Positions 17,478-27,050 of a stretch of 64,000 bases of DNA are shown piece by piece. Origin of the DNA: Bifidobacterium boum (GTDB lineage: Bacteria; Actinomycetota; Actinomycetes; Actinomycetales; Bifidobacteriaceae). The position numbers were made by a program, and so were the translations under genes. The stretch spans positions 431,454-495,453 of the forward strand of contig NZ_JGYQ01000016.1 in the NCBI RefSeq assembly GCF_000741535.1. The letters are read 5' to 3'. Positions within the stretch are counted from its first letter, which is position 1. Each line of letters starts with the position of its first letter. Under the pieces are notes generated by a model. It ran no database searches. It was not told where the DNA came from and saw nothing but the letters and a program-made list of their open reading frames with translations.

Positions 17478-17529
17478 ATGCTGCGTCTGCCGACGCTGAG
17501 AAGCTTCTCAGCGTCGGCAGACGCAGCAT
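17478..17529 (-). terminator. 52-bp perfect palindrome after fas
   Basis: The 26 bases from 17478 are the exact reverse complement of the 26 bases ending at 17529, centred on AAGCTT. The stem reads ATGCTGCGTCTGCCGACGCT and continues GAGAAG. It starts 38 bp beyond the fas stop codon, so it is the obvious terminator of the accC-accD-fas operon, although no U tract follows. It belongs to the same hairpin family as 4216-4257 and 50425-50514. Confidence 0.7.
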
Positions 17530-17567
17530 CATGTGCCGGATTCCTGCCGGCTCAGCATCTTAGACGA

Positions 17568-20500
17568 TCAGGCTGCATAGTAGCCGTCAGCGCCAAGGCG
17601 GGCGTTCGGATCGAGCAACATCGCCTTCTCGACCTCATGCGCGTCGTAGCCGTGGCCGTCCTTGCGGAAGTGGCGCTCGTCGATTGGCTCGTAGAGCGCG
17701 GCATGGCCCATCATGCCTTCTTCCAGACGACGATGGCCTGCAGCCAGACGGCTGTTCGCGCGCTTGCGCCACGCCTGGAGCGCTTCATCGCCTGCGGTGT
17801 GAGCGACCGCGGCTTCGAAGGCGCCGGGGCTGACAATCGCCACGAAACCGCCGACATGGCCGAAACCGAGGGATGTCGCCAATCCCGCCTTGACCGGGCC
17901 GACCTTGATGGGGATGGTCGGCCAGACCATGAAATCGTCACGCTTGAGCTTCGGATCGACGCAGTCGAGCGCAGCGTTCGCCGGGACGATGCCCGTGCGG
18001 AACAGCTGGGTCAGGCCGTTGATCTGGAACACGCAGGCGCCGCCCTTCGCATGGCCCGTCAGGCTCTTCTGGGAGATGACGAGCAGCGGGTTGCCTTCGG
18101 TACGGCCGATGGCGTGCGCAAGCGTGTTGTGCAGCTCGGACTCATTCGGATCGTTCGCGTTCGTGGACGTGTCGTGCTTGGAAACCACGGCGATATCGTC
18201 CGGGGTGACACCAAGCCGCGCCAAATCATGCACCAGCTTGGAATCACGGCCGCCCATGCCGGCGGCGAGCGCACCCAGCCCCGGAGCGGGGATCGAGGTG
18301 TGCGCACCATCAGCGTAGGAGTGGATGAATCCGACAACACCGGCGACCGGCAGGCCGAGCTTGAGCGCGATATCGCCGCGGGTCAGCAGAATCGTGCCGC
18401 CGCCCTGCGATTCGACAAAACCGCCGCGACGACGGTCATTCGCGCGGGAGAAGAAGCGCGAGTCAATACCCTTGGCGTACATCTCTTGGGCGTTCGCGGT
18501 GGCGTTCATGTTGCCGAAACCGATGACGGATTCAACACCGATGTCGTCGATGGCGCCGGCGACCACAAAATCAGCCTTGCCGAGCGCGATTTTGTCGGCG
18601 CCTTCCTCAACGGAGACCGCAGCGGTCGCGCAGGCAGAGACCGGCTGAATGATATTGCCGTACCCGCCGATGTACGACTGCATCACATGGGCGGCGACCA
18701 CATTCGGCAACGCCTCCTGGAGGATGTCGGTCGGAATCTCATGGTTGAGGAAGCGATCGAGGTACAGCTTGCGCATCGACTGCATACCGCCGAAACCGGT
18801 GCCTTGCGTGTCCGCGACCATGGAGGGGTGTACGGCCTGCAGGATCTCCGTTGGCGTGAAGCCTGCGGACAGGTAGGCGTCCACCGCGGTGACGATGTTC
18901 CACAGGGCGATCGGGTCCACCGCACCGACCATCGAAGCGGGGATGCCCCACTTGAGCGGGTCGAAGCCCTTGGGGAACTGGCCGCCGACCGTTCGGGTCA
19001 TGGTTGCGCGACGCGGCACGCGAATCATCGAGCCGGCATGGCGGGTGACCACCCATTCGCCTGCTTCAGTATCTTCGCGGATGCTGGTGTGCGCTTCGTC
19101 AAGCTTGACGTATTCACGGGCCATATCCTCGGTGGGTACGGAGAATTCGACATCATGGTCGAGGAAGATTTCAGCCTCTTCCTCGTCATTGCCGCCTCGC
19201 TCGCCGTCACGAAGGTAGTCGGAGCCCATGCCGTCTTCGAACGGTCGGACACCGCTGCGCGCCACGACCTCGTCATGGTACCGTTCAGCGATATCCTCTT
19301 CGGGAACCAGATTGCCGTCGGTGTCATACCAGCCGGCTTTCGGACTGTCTTGCCAAGTGAGCAAGCCCATATTCCACGCGAGTTCGAGCACAGCGCCCGC
19401 GGACAAGTCAACGCTGCCGTCGGGGTGGATGCCGAGCTCCGCCTGGGCACGGGTGCGACCGGAACCCCACGGGCCAAGTTCGCCGACGGAAACGATGACG
19501 ATTTCGTCTTCAGGACGCGCGGTGACATTGCTCCAGTCGTCGAGATTGATGTCAGGCTGGCGGGGTACGCGCGGCGTCGGCAGGGCCTTGATGATCGCCG
19601 TGGCGGTGGTTGCCGCGTTCCGGCTGTTGTCGGAGGCTTGCGATTCGGCGCGTGCCGCATCTTCCATGGCCTCACGGCGCAAAGCGCTGATATCGATGGG
19701 CTCGCCGCCCAAGCCTCCGGTCAGATCCACATCCAGCGGTGCGATCTTGGCTTGTTCGCGGGCTTCCTTCGTGGACAGTTCGAGGAGCTTGACGGCGATC
19801 TGCGCGGTCGAATAGGTCTTCAAACCGTGGCGTTCGACCACTTCGACAAGCGGGTCGTTGCCGCCCATCAAACCGGTTCCACGCACCCAGCCGATCTTCG
19901 GATGGGCGAAGGTGACGCGGCCGGACCACACGCGTTCGGCGTGGGCGCGGTTGACGATCGCGTCGAACGCGCTCTTGACTTCGCCGTAGGCGCCGTCGCC
20001 GCCGAAAATGCCGCGATTCGGCGAACCGGGCAGAATCACGTGAAGCCGGTGCTGCACGTCGGTGTCCGAGCCGATGACCGCGAAACCGGTGATCGCGCGT
20101 TCCACGCCCCACAGCATGAGGCGCGCCTGCGATTCGAACAGTTCGCCGGAATCGGCCATGGTGCCATGAACCGGAGGGGCGGCGAACGGGAAGAACAGGG
20201 TGGGCTCATACGCCGGTTTGATCACCGTGGTCGTAGCGCCGGATGTCTTCTTCTGCTCATGGCCGACCCAATCGACCAGCGCATCGACATCACGGTAGCT
20301 GGACAGGTTCGCGGGGACGAGCCACAGGCGGGCTCCCGCGGCGGCATACGTACGGTATGCCTGCTTCGCCCACTGTTTGACGGACGGTTTGAAGCTATGC
20401 GAGGTGGCGACGACAGTCGCGCCTCCGGCGAGCAGGCCGCACACGACTTGGGCTGCGATGGAACGCGGGGCGACACCGGTGACGACGGCGATATCTCCGG

Positions 20501-23500
20501 CGAAGCGGGATGCCGCAGGGTCGGTCTTCGGGTCGGCGAGCGCTTGGGTGGCGATGGTGTCGTATATCGCGGCGAGATCGCGGTTGTCCTCGCGTTCGGC
20601 CTTGTCTGCGAACCACTTGGCTTGCTTGCATACCGCGTCGCCGGCGCCGGTGAAGTCCCGCTCCGCGACCGACCGGTCGTCGTTGTAGTACAGGCGGGCG
20701 AGGTCCTCGCGGGCGGTTGCCCAACGGTCGTCGAATTCGATGGCCTTACGGGCGTCGAAGCGCGGTTCGACCTGCTTGGGCCAGTCGGAGCCGAGTTCGG
20801 CGGCGACGGCTTGGACCACCGCCGCGTCCTCGTTGTCTTCCGGCTGGGCGGCCGGGGTGTTCAAGCCGAGCCGGTCAAGCACGTAGCGTGCGGTGGAGGC
20901 GAGTACGCCGGTGGAACCGGTGACCTGCTGGGCGAAGGCGTCAAGCGCGGCGGAATCGACCACCGCACCCGAGGCGACGCCGGAAGCGGACGGCAGCGCG
21001 ACCGTGATGTTGCGGCTTGCGGCCACCTGCTGGACCGCCGTATCAATCAGCGCGTTGGCAGCAGCCTGATTCTGTGCGTCTTCGGTACCGAGAGTCGCCA
21101 GATCCCCGCCGCGCGAGGACGCCCCATCACGCGTGCCGAGCACGAGAGCGACGAGCACGTGGGACGCCCAGCCTTCGCCGAGCTGCCACGTATTGGTCAC
21201 CCGCTGTTCGACCTGGGCCTGCTTGATGCCGGCTGCACCGAACAGGTGGCGGATGCGGTCGCGTACGATGTCCGCAAGCACCTGGCCGAAGGGCTTGTAA
21301 TTCGGGGCGACCTTGTCGACCAGCTTGTTCAGTGCGGAAACCGGAGCTTCGGCGGCGCCATCGACGCTGGCCACGCCGAGTTCGGAGCTGATATCCATGA
21401 GCAGCTGGTTGCGCCTGGAGGAGACGCCGTTGGTGAGCGTGTCGGTCGTGTCGTTGTCGCCGATCTGGTCGGGGCGGATTTTGCCCGCGTAGGCGAGCAG
21501 CGCTGCGATGGCGTCGGAGGCATGGAATGGGATATCCGCCGGCCGTTCGCCGGATGCGGCTGCGGGGGCAGCAGGAGCAGGGGCCGCAGAGGCAGCAGCC
21601 GGTGTGGTCTGCGTCGCCGCGACGGTGGGAGCCGCAGGAGCAGCAGCGGGTGCGGCGGACGCGGCGGCGCTATCCTCCTCGTCCTCAACCTCAACGAGCG
21701 GATCGGTATCGGTCATGTACATCCGGCCCTCGTCGCGCCCCACGTTGTACACGGTCACATGACGGCCGGTGTACTGCGGCAGACGCAAGGTCTTCGTACC
21801 GAGGTTCGCGAGCGTCGGGGCGTTGCCCAGACCGACCTCGACATATTCCTCCACGCCAAGCCCGTCGTGTGCGGTCGCGCGGAACATGAGGTCCTGCGTT
21901 TCGATCCATCGCACCGGGCTGGCGAACTGCCAAGACAGCAGTTCGGTCAGCAGCAGGCGGCCGAGTTTCTGCTCGTCGGCGGCGTAAGAATCCCACACCT
22001 GCGGGTCGTCGAGCGCGGCCTTGATGCGTTCGGACGGCACGACGTCGAGGATCTTGCGCGCGAAATCGCGTGTCATTTCGAACGGCACGGCCACAAGGTT
22101 CGGAATGTACCGTCCGACCAGACGCTGGTAGTCGATGTACTGCGGCAGGAGTGCGTCAAGCTTGTCGCGGAATTCGGGCACGCCCTTGCGCAACAGCCTC
22201 GAGTGGAACGGCACATCGATACCGGGAACGAGCATGAAGGCCGGCTTGCCGCCGTATTCCGCCACGCGGCGGGCGGCATCCGCCTTCAGTGCCTTGAGCC
22301 CGGCGATTGTGCCAGCGATTGCGTACTGCTGGCCTGCAAGGTTGTAGTTGACGATTTGCAGGAATTCGCCGGACTGCTTGGCGATGCTTTCGACGTACTC
22401 TTCGACGCCGTCATCGCCGACGCCGAACTGGTTCGGCCGCAGCGCGCCCATGCGATAGTTGGAGCGTCCCTGTTCGTCGCGCTCGATGAGATGGTGCATC
22501 GTGGAACCACGGTGGAACACGAGTTCGAGCACGGTTTCCAACGGGATGATGCCCGCGAAGGAACTCAGCGCGTTGTACTCGCCGAGCGAATGGCCGGCAA
22601 AGTAGGACGGCCACAAATCGCAACCGGCTTCGCGCAGACGTGCGGTCTGTGCGAATGCGACCGTGGCGAGCGCGACCTGGGTGAACTGGGTGAGGTTGAG
22701 CAGCCCGTCGGGGTGCCGGTAAGTGACGCCGTTGGCGGTCAGTTCCTTGGGGTTGTCACGCACAACAGCAAGGATTGAGAAGCCGAGTTTGCTTCGGGTC
22801 AGCGCGTCGGCGCGTTCCCACACTTCGCGGGCGGCCGGTGATTTCGCACGCTCATCCAGAGCCATGCCCTGCTTTTGGATGCCCTGGCCCGGGTAGGCGA
22901 AGGCGGACACGAGCGGGCGGGTGGCGGCGGTGCCGCGCGAAACTAGCTGGCCGTCGATGCGGCAGGTGACTTCGAGCAGCAGCCCGCCATGACGGATATG
23001 GCCGACACGTTCGACGGTGATCTCCACTTGGTCGTCCAACTGGACCATGCCGTACATGTTGTAGGTCCAGCCGGCGATTTCGTAATGCATGCCCTTGTCA
23101 TCGCTCGCCTGCACCACATGCTGGGCGGTGGCGGACAGCCACATGCCGTGCACGAGCGGAGCGTCCAGGCCGCTGATGGCAGCGCCGCGCACGGAGGTGT
23201 GAATCGGGTTGAAATCGCCTGAAGTCCGTGCGAATGCGGTCATTTCATGCGGGGCTCGGACGGTGACGCGACGCAGCAGGCGGCGCGGGGTCGCTTCGGT
23301 GGACTCGCCGGCCTGGTCCTTCGCGTCATCCTCATTCGGGGTATGAGACGGATGATCCCGGTAGGTGAGATATTCGCCATAATCAGGCGCTTCGACAGGC
23401 AGCTCGTCGCTGTAGGCGCGGCCGCGGATGGCGAAGCGTTCGGTCTCATGGGCAAGTACCGTGCCGTCGGCGGCGGTGTGCGTCACATGGATGGTAACCA

Positions 23501-26500
23501 CGCGCCCGGAGGCGGATTCGGCGTACGGGTCCGCCCAGCTGGTCAGGCTGATCTGCTCGCCAGTGTGACGCAGCAACTCACGTTCGGGCACTTGCAGTTC
23601 GATGAGATGGTCAAGATGGACCGCATTGAGCAGGCCTTCGATGACCGGGTAGCCGTTGACGCTCACCGAGCCGAGCGCCGCGTAGATCGCCGGCCATGCC
23701 GGGCCTACCAGCGCGTCGGGGGCGATACGCGAAGCGTTAAGATCCCCCGGCATAATCCCGGCGGTCGCAGCCTCATGGTCGACGCCAAGATTCGCGGATA
23801 GCGTGTACTGGGTGTGCGCTTGGCCGAAGGGGTAGCGCTCGGTATCGTCTGCCGGCGTGACTTCGGGCATTGCGGTAAGCCGGTCCCCAGTGATTGCGGT
23901 GTTGCCGATACCGGCGACCGCGGCCAGCATCGCGTACACATGTTCGGGCAGACGCTCGCGGTCCACGACCGGCAGACGACCGCGATCCGCGTCGCTCACG
24001 ATCAGTGGAATCACGATGTCGCGCACCGCGTGCTTGCCGAGCCCGCCGTCGGGATCCTTGTCCCAGAAGGTGTCGAGGTGGATGTCCAGATCCAGCAGCG
24101 TGTTGTCACCGTCCGTGCCGACTTCGTCGATACGGTAGTTTGCGTCATCCGCAGCCGTTCCATATGCGGGATTGCCGGTCACGTGGCCGATCCAAGAAAT
24201 GTTCGGGCAGCTGCGCACGTACGCCTGCACGTCACCTGCTCCGGCGAGCGTGCCGAGGGCGTTGACAGCCGGCTCGTCCGACTGCGCCGCCAAGGCTTGC
24301 GTGCGTTCCAGCGCGGCGTGTTCGAAACGTCCGAGAATATCGGCGACCGGCTCGTCGATGGTCGTGATGCCGGCCACCGAGATCGGGCCGGGGATGATGC
24401 GCACGGCGTCCGCACTGTAGCGCGGATCTTCGGACTGCCACAATTGGTCGCGTCCCCACCAACGCAGCAGGTCGTTGTCGATCACTGGGACGAACGGCAT
24501 CGGCTTGGGGTATTCGTTGACCAAAGTGATGAACCATGCGGCATCGGTCGGCTCGACTTCAAGCGTGTTAATCTGCGGGTAGCGCTCCCCCAGCCGGTTC
24601 AGCGCCTGCTGCGGGTCGGATTCCACATCGGCGCGCACGGCGAACAACGGCGTGAACTCGCCGGATTCCTGGTCACGAACGCGGGCCTCGATGCGCTGCA
24701 GCAGGTGCAGGTAGCGGTCTGCATAGGTCGGGTCGGCCCAGGGGAAGGACAGATCAGCGAACCGCTGCGCCCACTGGCGGTAGGTCATCGAAGCAACGTC
24801 GCCGAAATACGGTTTCGCGGTCTTGTCAAGCGCGTCGATGATTTCGGCGCGGCGAGGCTCAATCTGCTCGGGGTGCTTCATCATCTCGACCAGCAGACGG
24901 CCGCAACGGGCTGACGCGTTCTCCAGCTCGTAGATATCCGCATGCAAATGGCTCAAGCCGGAGCTGACACCGCCGACCACCTTGCCGGACGGCACCCAGC
25001 GTTCGCCACGCGGGGCGAACGGATCGTCGCCGCCCTGTTCGAGTGTGATGCCGGGGGTTTCGACGAGCATACGCTTGACCTGCGGGCTGGTGTGCGCCTC
25101 CTTGGCGGTCATGACGGCAGTGCCGACGAGCACACCATCCACCGGCATGTCCGGCTCGCCGTAAGCGCGGGACCATTCGCCGGAAATGTAATCCGCAGCG
25201 CGTTCAGGCGTACCGATGCCGCCGCCGGCGACCAGCACGAGGTTCTCGCAGCCGCGCACGTCAGCGTACGTGTCGAGCAGCAAATCATCCAGCGACTCCC
25301 AGGAATGGTGACCGCCGGCGGAACCGCCTTCGACTTCGGCGATGATGGTGACCGGGGCGACCGCCTTCGCGATGCGCACCACCTGGCGGATCTGATCGAC
25401 GGTGCCAGGCTTGAACGCCACATACGGAAGGCCGTCCGCCCGCAGGGATGCGATGAGCTGCTTGGCTTCGTCGAATTCCGGGATGCCCGCGGACACGACC
25501 ACGCCGTCGATCGGAGCGCCGGAGGCACGCTTCTTCGGCACCAGGCGCTGCGTGCCGAACTGGAGGTTCCACAGGTAGCGGTCCATGAACATCGCGTTGA
25601 ATTCGACCGTGCGGCCTTCTTCGAGCTCATCTTCCAGCTCGGACAGATGCTGGTTAAGCACCTCGGCGGTCACCTGACCGCCACCGGCGAGTTCGGCCCA
25701 GTATCCGGCGTTCGCCGCGGCTGCGACAATCTGCGGGTCCACGGTGGTCGGGGTCATGCCGGCCAGCAGAATCGGCGGCTTGCCGGTCAGCTCGCTGAAT
25801 TTCGTGGCGATGCGGTCGCCGGCTGGCGTGTGGATGACACGCGGACGATACACATTCCAGTTCTGCAGACGTTCAGGCTCGCCGGTCAGTGTAGACAGCG
25901 CCGCCCGATCGGCGGAGCTGGCCGCCTCGACCACGCCGGCACCGCTGCCTTGGGCGAGTGCGGCGACCAGTTTGCCGGCGGTCGTACCCGGCCCCATATC
26001 GATGATCCACAATGCGGACGGGTCGGTGGACGCAAGCAGTTTGCGTACACGGGCAGTCCAATCCACATGATTGATCAGCACCTCTTCGGCAAGCTCACGG
26101 GCACGCAACCCATCGAAGCCGCACGCCTGCGCCCACGCGACCGTCTGGTCGACGGCCTCAGCCATAAGCGGGGAATGGAACGGCAGCGTCACGTCAAGGT
26201 ATTCGAGCGTCGGATCGAACACAGAACCACCGCGTACCTTCTGCTCGCGCAGACGCGCCTGCTTGCGATGCTCCTTGCCTGCGGCGAGCGCGAACAGCGC
26301 CAGATCCTCCGGGTATCCGGACAGGACCTGATGGTCGGGGGCGTTCTCCACGGCGATGGAGATCGGCCCGCGGGTGGCCGGGATACGCGCAATCAGCGTT
26401 TCAGTCTGTTTGCGGTTCGCCCCCTTGACCGACAGCATCGGGGTGGCGCCTTCCAGTTTGGCATGCAGGCCTAGCAAACGGGCCTGGCGCGTGCCGGCGA

Positions 26501-26981
26501 CACCGATGAGGCGTGCGATGGCGAGAATCTCATCAATCGGCTCTTGGGCGGCTTCGAGCGAACCGGCATGCTGCAATTCACGCGCCATATGCACACCGAT
26601 AACACCCTGCGAGTGGCCGAGCAGCGCCATCGGTTGCGAAACGGGATTGTATCCCAGATGCACGGCGTCCATAATGGCTGCAAGTTGGGTAAGCGCAATG
26701 CCTTCGACGCTCACCGACGCGTCGGCGGCGACACCGAGCGAAGCACCGGACGGTTTGAATCCGAACACGTCGATTGGTTTTCCGGTCACGGCGAGCAGAT
26801 CGGCGGCCACGGGGGTGAGCAGACGGTCTGCGGCAAGGACTTGGGTGCGCAGGTCCGCGGCGAGAGTCGGGTCGCCCATCGCGTCGGCGAGCGCCATCGT
26901 CCACGGTGTGGACTGCCCGCCGAACACCACGGCATGCGGTTCGTCGACAAGTCTGGACAGGAATGGTTTCGTACTGGTCAT
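17568..26981 (-). CDS. fas: Type I fatty acid synthase, single 3137-residue polypeptide
   Basis: This multifunctional enzyme builds fatty acids from acetyl- and malonyl-CoA in the cytosol. Domains in order: acetyltransferase (GHSQG, Ser124); FMN enoyl reductase (ILLAGMTPTTVDP near 405, GGGIGTPE near 600); dehydratase regions ending in a MaoC hotdog (GDFNPIHTS near 1258); malonyl/palmitoyl transferase (AGHSLGE, Ser1465); an Ala/Pro linker at about 1765-1815; acyl carrier (GVSSRRNQ, Ser1854 or 1855); ketoreductase (IAVVTGVAPRSIAAQV near 2160); and ketosynthase (VSACATA, Cys2784; later SKHDTSTNANDP and KSLTGHAKGG). There is no C-terminal phosphopantetheinyl transferase, unlike fungal FAS. The ATG at 26981 follows AAAGGAATAACA. 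accD ends 69 bp upstream. Confidence 0.98.
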   Translation of the reverse strand: MTSTKPFLSRLVDEPHAVVFGGQSTPWTMALADAMGDPTLAADLRTQVLAADRLLTPVAADLLAVTGKPIDVFGFKPSGASLGVAADASVSVEGIALTQLAAIMDAVHLGYNPVSQPMALLGHSQGVIGVHMARELQHAGSLEAAQEPIDEILAIARLIGVAGTRQARLLGLHAKLEGATPMLSVKGANRKQTETLIARIPATRGPISIAVENAPDHQVLSGYPEDLALFALAAGKEHRKQARLREQKVRGGSVFDPTLEYLDVTLPFHSPLMAEAVDQTVAWAQACGFDGLRARELAEEVLINHVDWTARVRKLLASTDPSALWIIDMGPGTTAGKLVAALAQGSGAGVVEAASSADRAALSTLTGEPERLQNWNVYRPRVIHTPAGDRIATKFSELTGKPPILLAGMTPTTVDPQIVAAAANAGYWAELAGGGQVTAEVLNQHLSELEDELEEGRTVEFNAMFMDRYLWNLQFGTQRLVPKKRASGAPIDGVVVSAGIPEFDEAKQLIASLRADGLPYVAFKPGTVDQIRQVVRIAKAVAPVTIIAEVEGGSAGGHHSWESLDDLLLDTYADVRGCENLVLVAGGGIGTPERAADYISGEWSRAYGEPDMPVDGVLVGTAVMTAKEAHTSPQVKRMLVETPGITLEQGGDDPFAPRGERWVPSGKVVGGVSSGLSHLHADIYELENASARCGRLLVEMMKHPEQIEPRRAEIIDALDKTAKPYFGDVASMTYRQWAQRFADLSFPWADPTYADRYLHLLQRIEARVRDQESGEFTPLFAVRADVESDPQQALNRLGERYPQINTLEVEPTDAAWFITLVNEYPKPMPFVPVIDNDLLRWWGRDQLWQSEDPRYSADAVRIIPGPISVAGITTIDEPVADILGRFEHAALERTQALAAQSDEPAVNALGTLAGAGDVQAYVRSCPNISWIGHVTGNPAYGTAADDANYRIDEVGTDGDNTLLDLDIHLDTFWDKDPDGGLGKHAVRDIVIPLIVSDADRGRLPVVDRERLPEHVYAMLAAVAGIGNTAITGDRLTAMPEVTPADDTERYPFGQAHTQYTLSANLGVDHEAATAGIMPGDLNASRIAPDALVGPAWPAIYAALGSVSVNGYPVIEGLLNAVHLDHLIELQVPERELLRHTGEQISLTSWADPYAESASGRVVTIHVTHTAADGTVLAHETERFAIRGRAYSDELPVEAPDYGEYLTYRDHPSHTPNEDDAKDQAGESTEATPRRLLRRVTVRAPHEMTAFARTSGDFNPIHTSVRGAAISGLDAPLVHGMWLSATAQHVVQASDDKGMHYEIAGWTYNMYGMVQLDDQVEITVERVGHIRHGGLLLEVTCRIDGQLVSRGTAATRPLVSAFAYPGQGIQKQGMALDERAKSPAAREVWERADALTRSKLGFSILAVVRDNPKELTANGVTYRHPDGLLNLTQFTQVALATVAFAQTARLREAGCDLWPSYFAGHSLGEYNALSSFAGIIPLETVLELVFHRGSTMHHLIERDEQGRSNYRMGALRPNQFGVGDDGVEEYVESIAKQSGEFLQIVNYNLAGQQYAIAGTIAGLKALKADAARRVAEYGGKPAFMLVPGIDVPFHSRLLRKGVPEFRDKLDALLPQYIDYQRLVGRYIPNLVAVPFEMTRDFARKILDVVPSERIKAALDDPQVWDSYAADEQKLGRLLLTELLSWQFASPVRWIETQDLMFRATAHDGLGVEEYVEVGLGNAPTLANLGTKTLRLPQYTGRHVTVYNVGRDEGRMYMTDTDPLVEVEDEEDSAAASAAPAAAPAAPTVAATQTTPAAASAAPAPAAPAAASGERPADIPFHASDAIAALLAYAGKIRPDQIGDNDTTDTLTNGVSSRRNQLLMDISSELGVASVDGAAEAPVSALNKLVDKVAPNYKPFGQVLADIVRDRIRHLFGAAGIKQAQVEQRVTNTWQLGEGWASHVLVALVLGTRDGASSRGGDLATLGTEDAQNQAAANALIDTAVQQVAASRNITVALPSASGVASGAVVDSAALDAFAQQVTGSTGVLASTARYVLDRLGLNTPAAQPEDNEDAAVVQAVAAELGSDWPKQVEPRFDARKAIEFDDRWATAREDLARLYYNDDRSVAERDFTGAGDAVCKQAKWFADKAEREDNRDLAAIYDTIATQALADPKTDPAASRFAGDIAVVTGVAPRSIAAQVVCGLLAGGATVVATSHSFKPSVKQWAKQAYRTYAAAGARLWLVPANLSSYRDVDALVDWVGHEQKKTSGATTTVIKPAYEPTLFFPFAAPPVHGTMADSGELFESQARLMLWGVERAITGFAVIGSDTDVQHRLHVILPGSPNRGIFGGDGAYGEVKSAFDAIVNRAHAERVWSGRVTFAHPKIGWVRGTGLMGGNDPLVEVVERHGLKTYSTAQIAVKLLELSTKEAREQAKIAPLDVDLTGGLGGEPIDISALRREAMEDAARAESQASDNSRNAATTATAIIKALPTPRVPRQPDINLDDWSNVTARPEDEIVIVSVGELGPWGSGRTRAQAELGIHPDGSVDLSAGAVLELAWNMGLLTWQDSPKAGWYDTDGNLVPEEDIAERYHDEVVARSGVRPFEDGMGSDYLRDGERGGNDEEEAEIFLDHDVEFSVPTEDMAREYVKLDEAHTSIREDTEAGEWVVTRHAGSMIRVPRRATMTRTVGGQFPKGFDPLKWGIPASMVGAVDPIALWNIVTAVDAYLSAGFTPTEILQAVHPSMVADTQGTGFGGMQSMRKLYLDRFLNHEIPTDILQEALPNVVAAHVMQSYIGGYGNIIQPVSACATAAVSVEEGADKIALGKADFVVAGAIDDIGVESVIGFGNMNATANAQEMYAKGIDSRFFSRANDRRRGGFVESQGGGTILLTRGDIALKLGLPVAGVVGFIHSYADGAHTSIPAPGLGALAAGMGGRDSKLVHDLARLGVTPDDIAVVSKHDTSTNANDPNESELHNTLAHAIGRTEGNPLLVISQKSLTGHAKGGACVFQINGLTQLFRTGIVPANAALDCVDPKLKRDDFMVWPTIPIKVGPVKAGLATSLGFGHVGGFVAIVSPGAFEAAVAHTAGDEALQAWRKRANSRLAAGHRRLEEGMMGHAALYEPIDERHFRKDGHGYDAHEVEKAMLLDPNARLGADGYYAA

Positions 26982-27050
26982 TGTTATTCCTTTACGGGTT
27001 TCCGTTCGATTCGTGTGTTGCTGATTGATGAGCTTGACGGTTGGAAGCGC

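Noticed and set aside
17478..22778. A 1766-residue rightward reading frame
   Set aside because: It is antisense to the fatty acid synthase; in high-GC genes the opposite strand often stays open. Its composition (many Arg, His, Gly) and lack of motifs mark it as a shadow.
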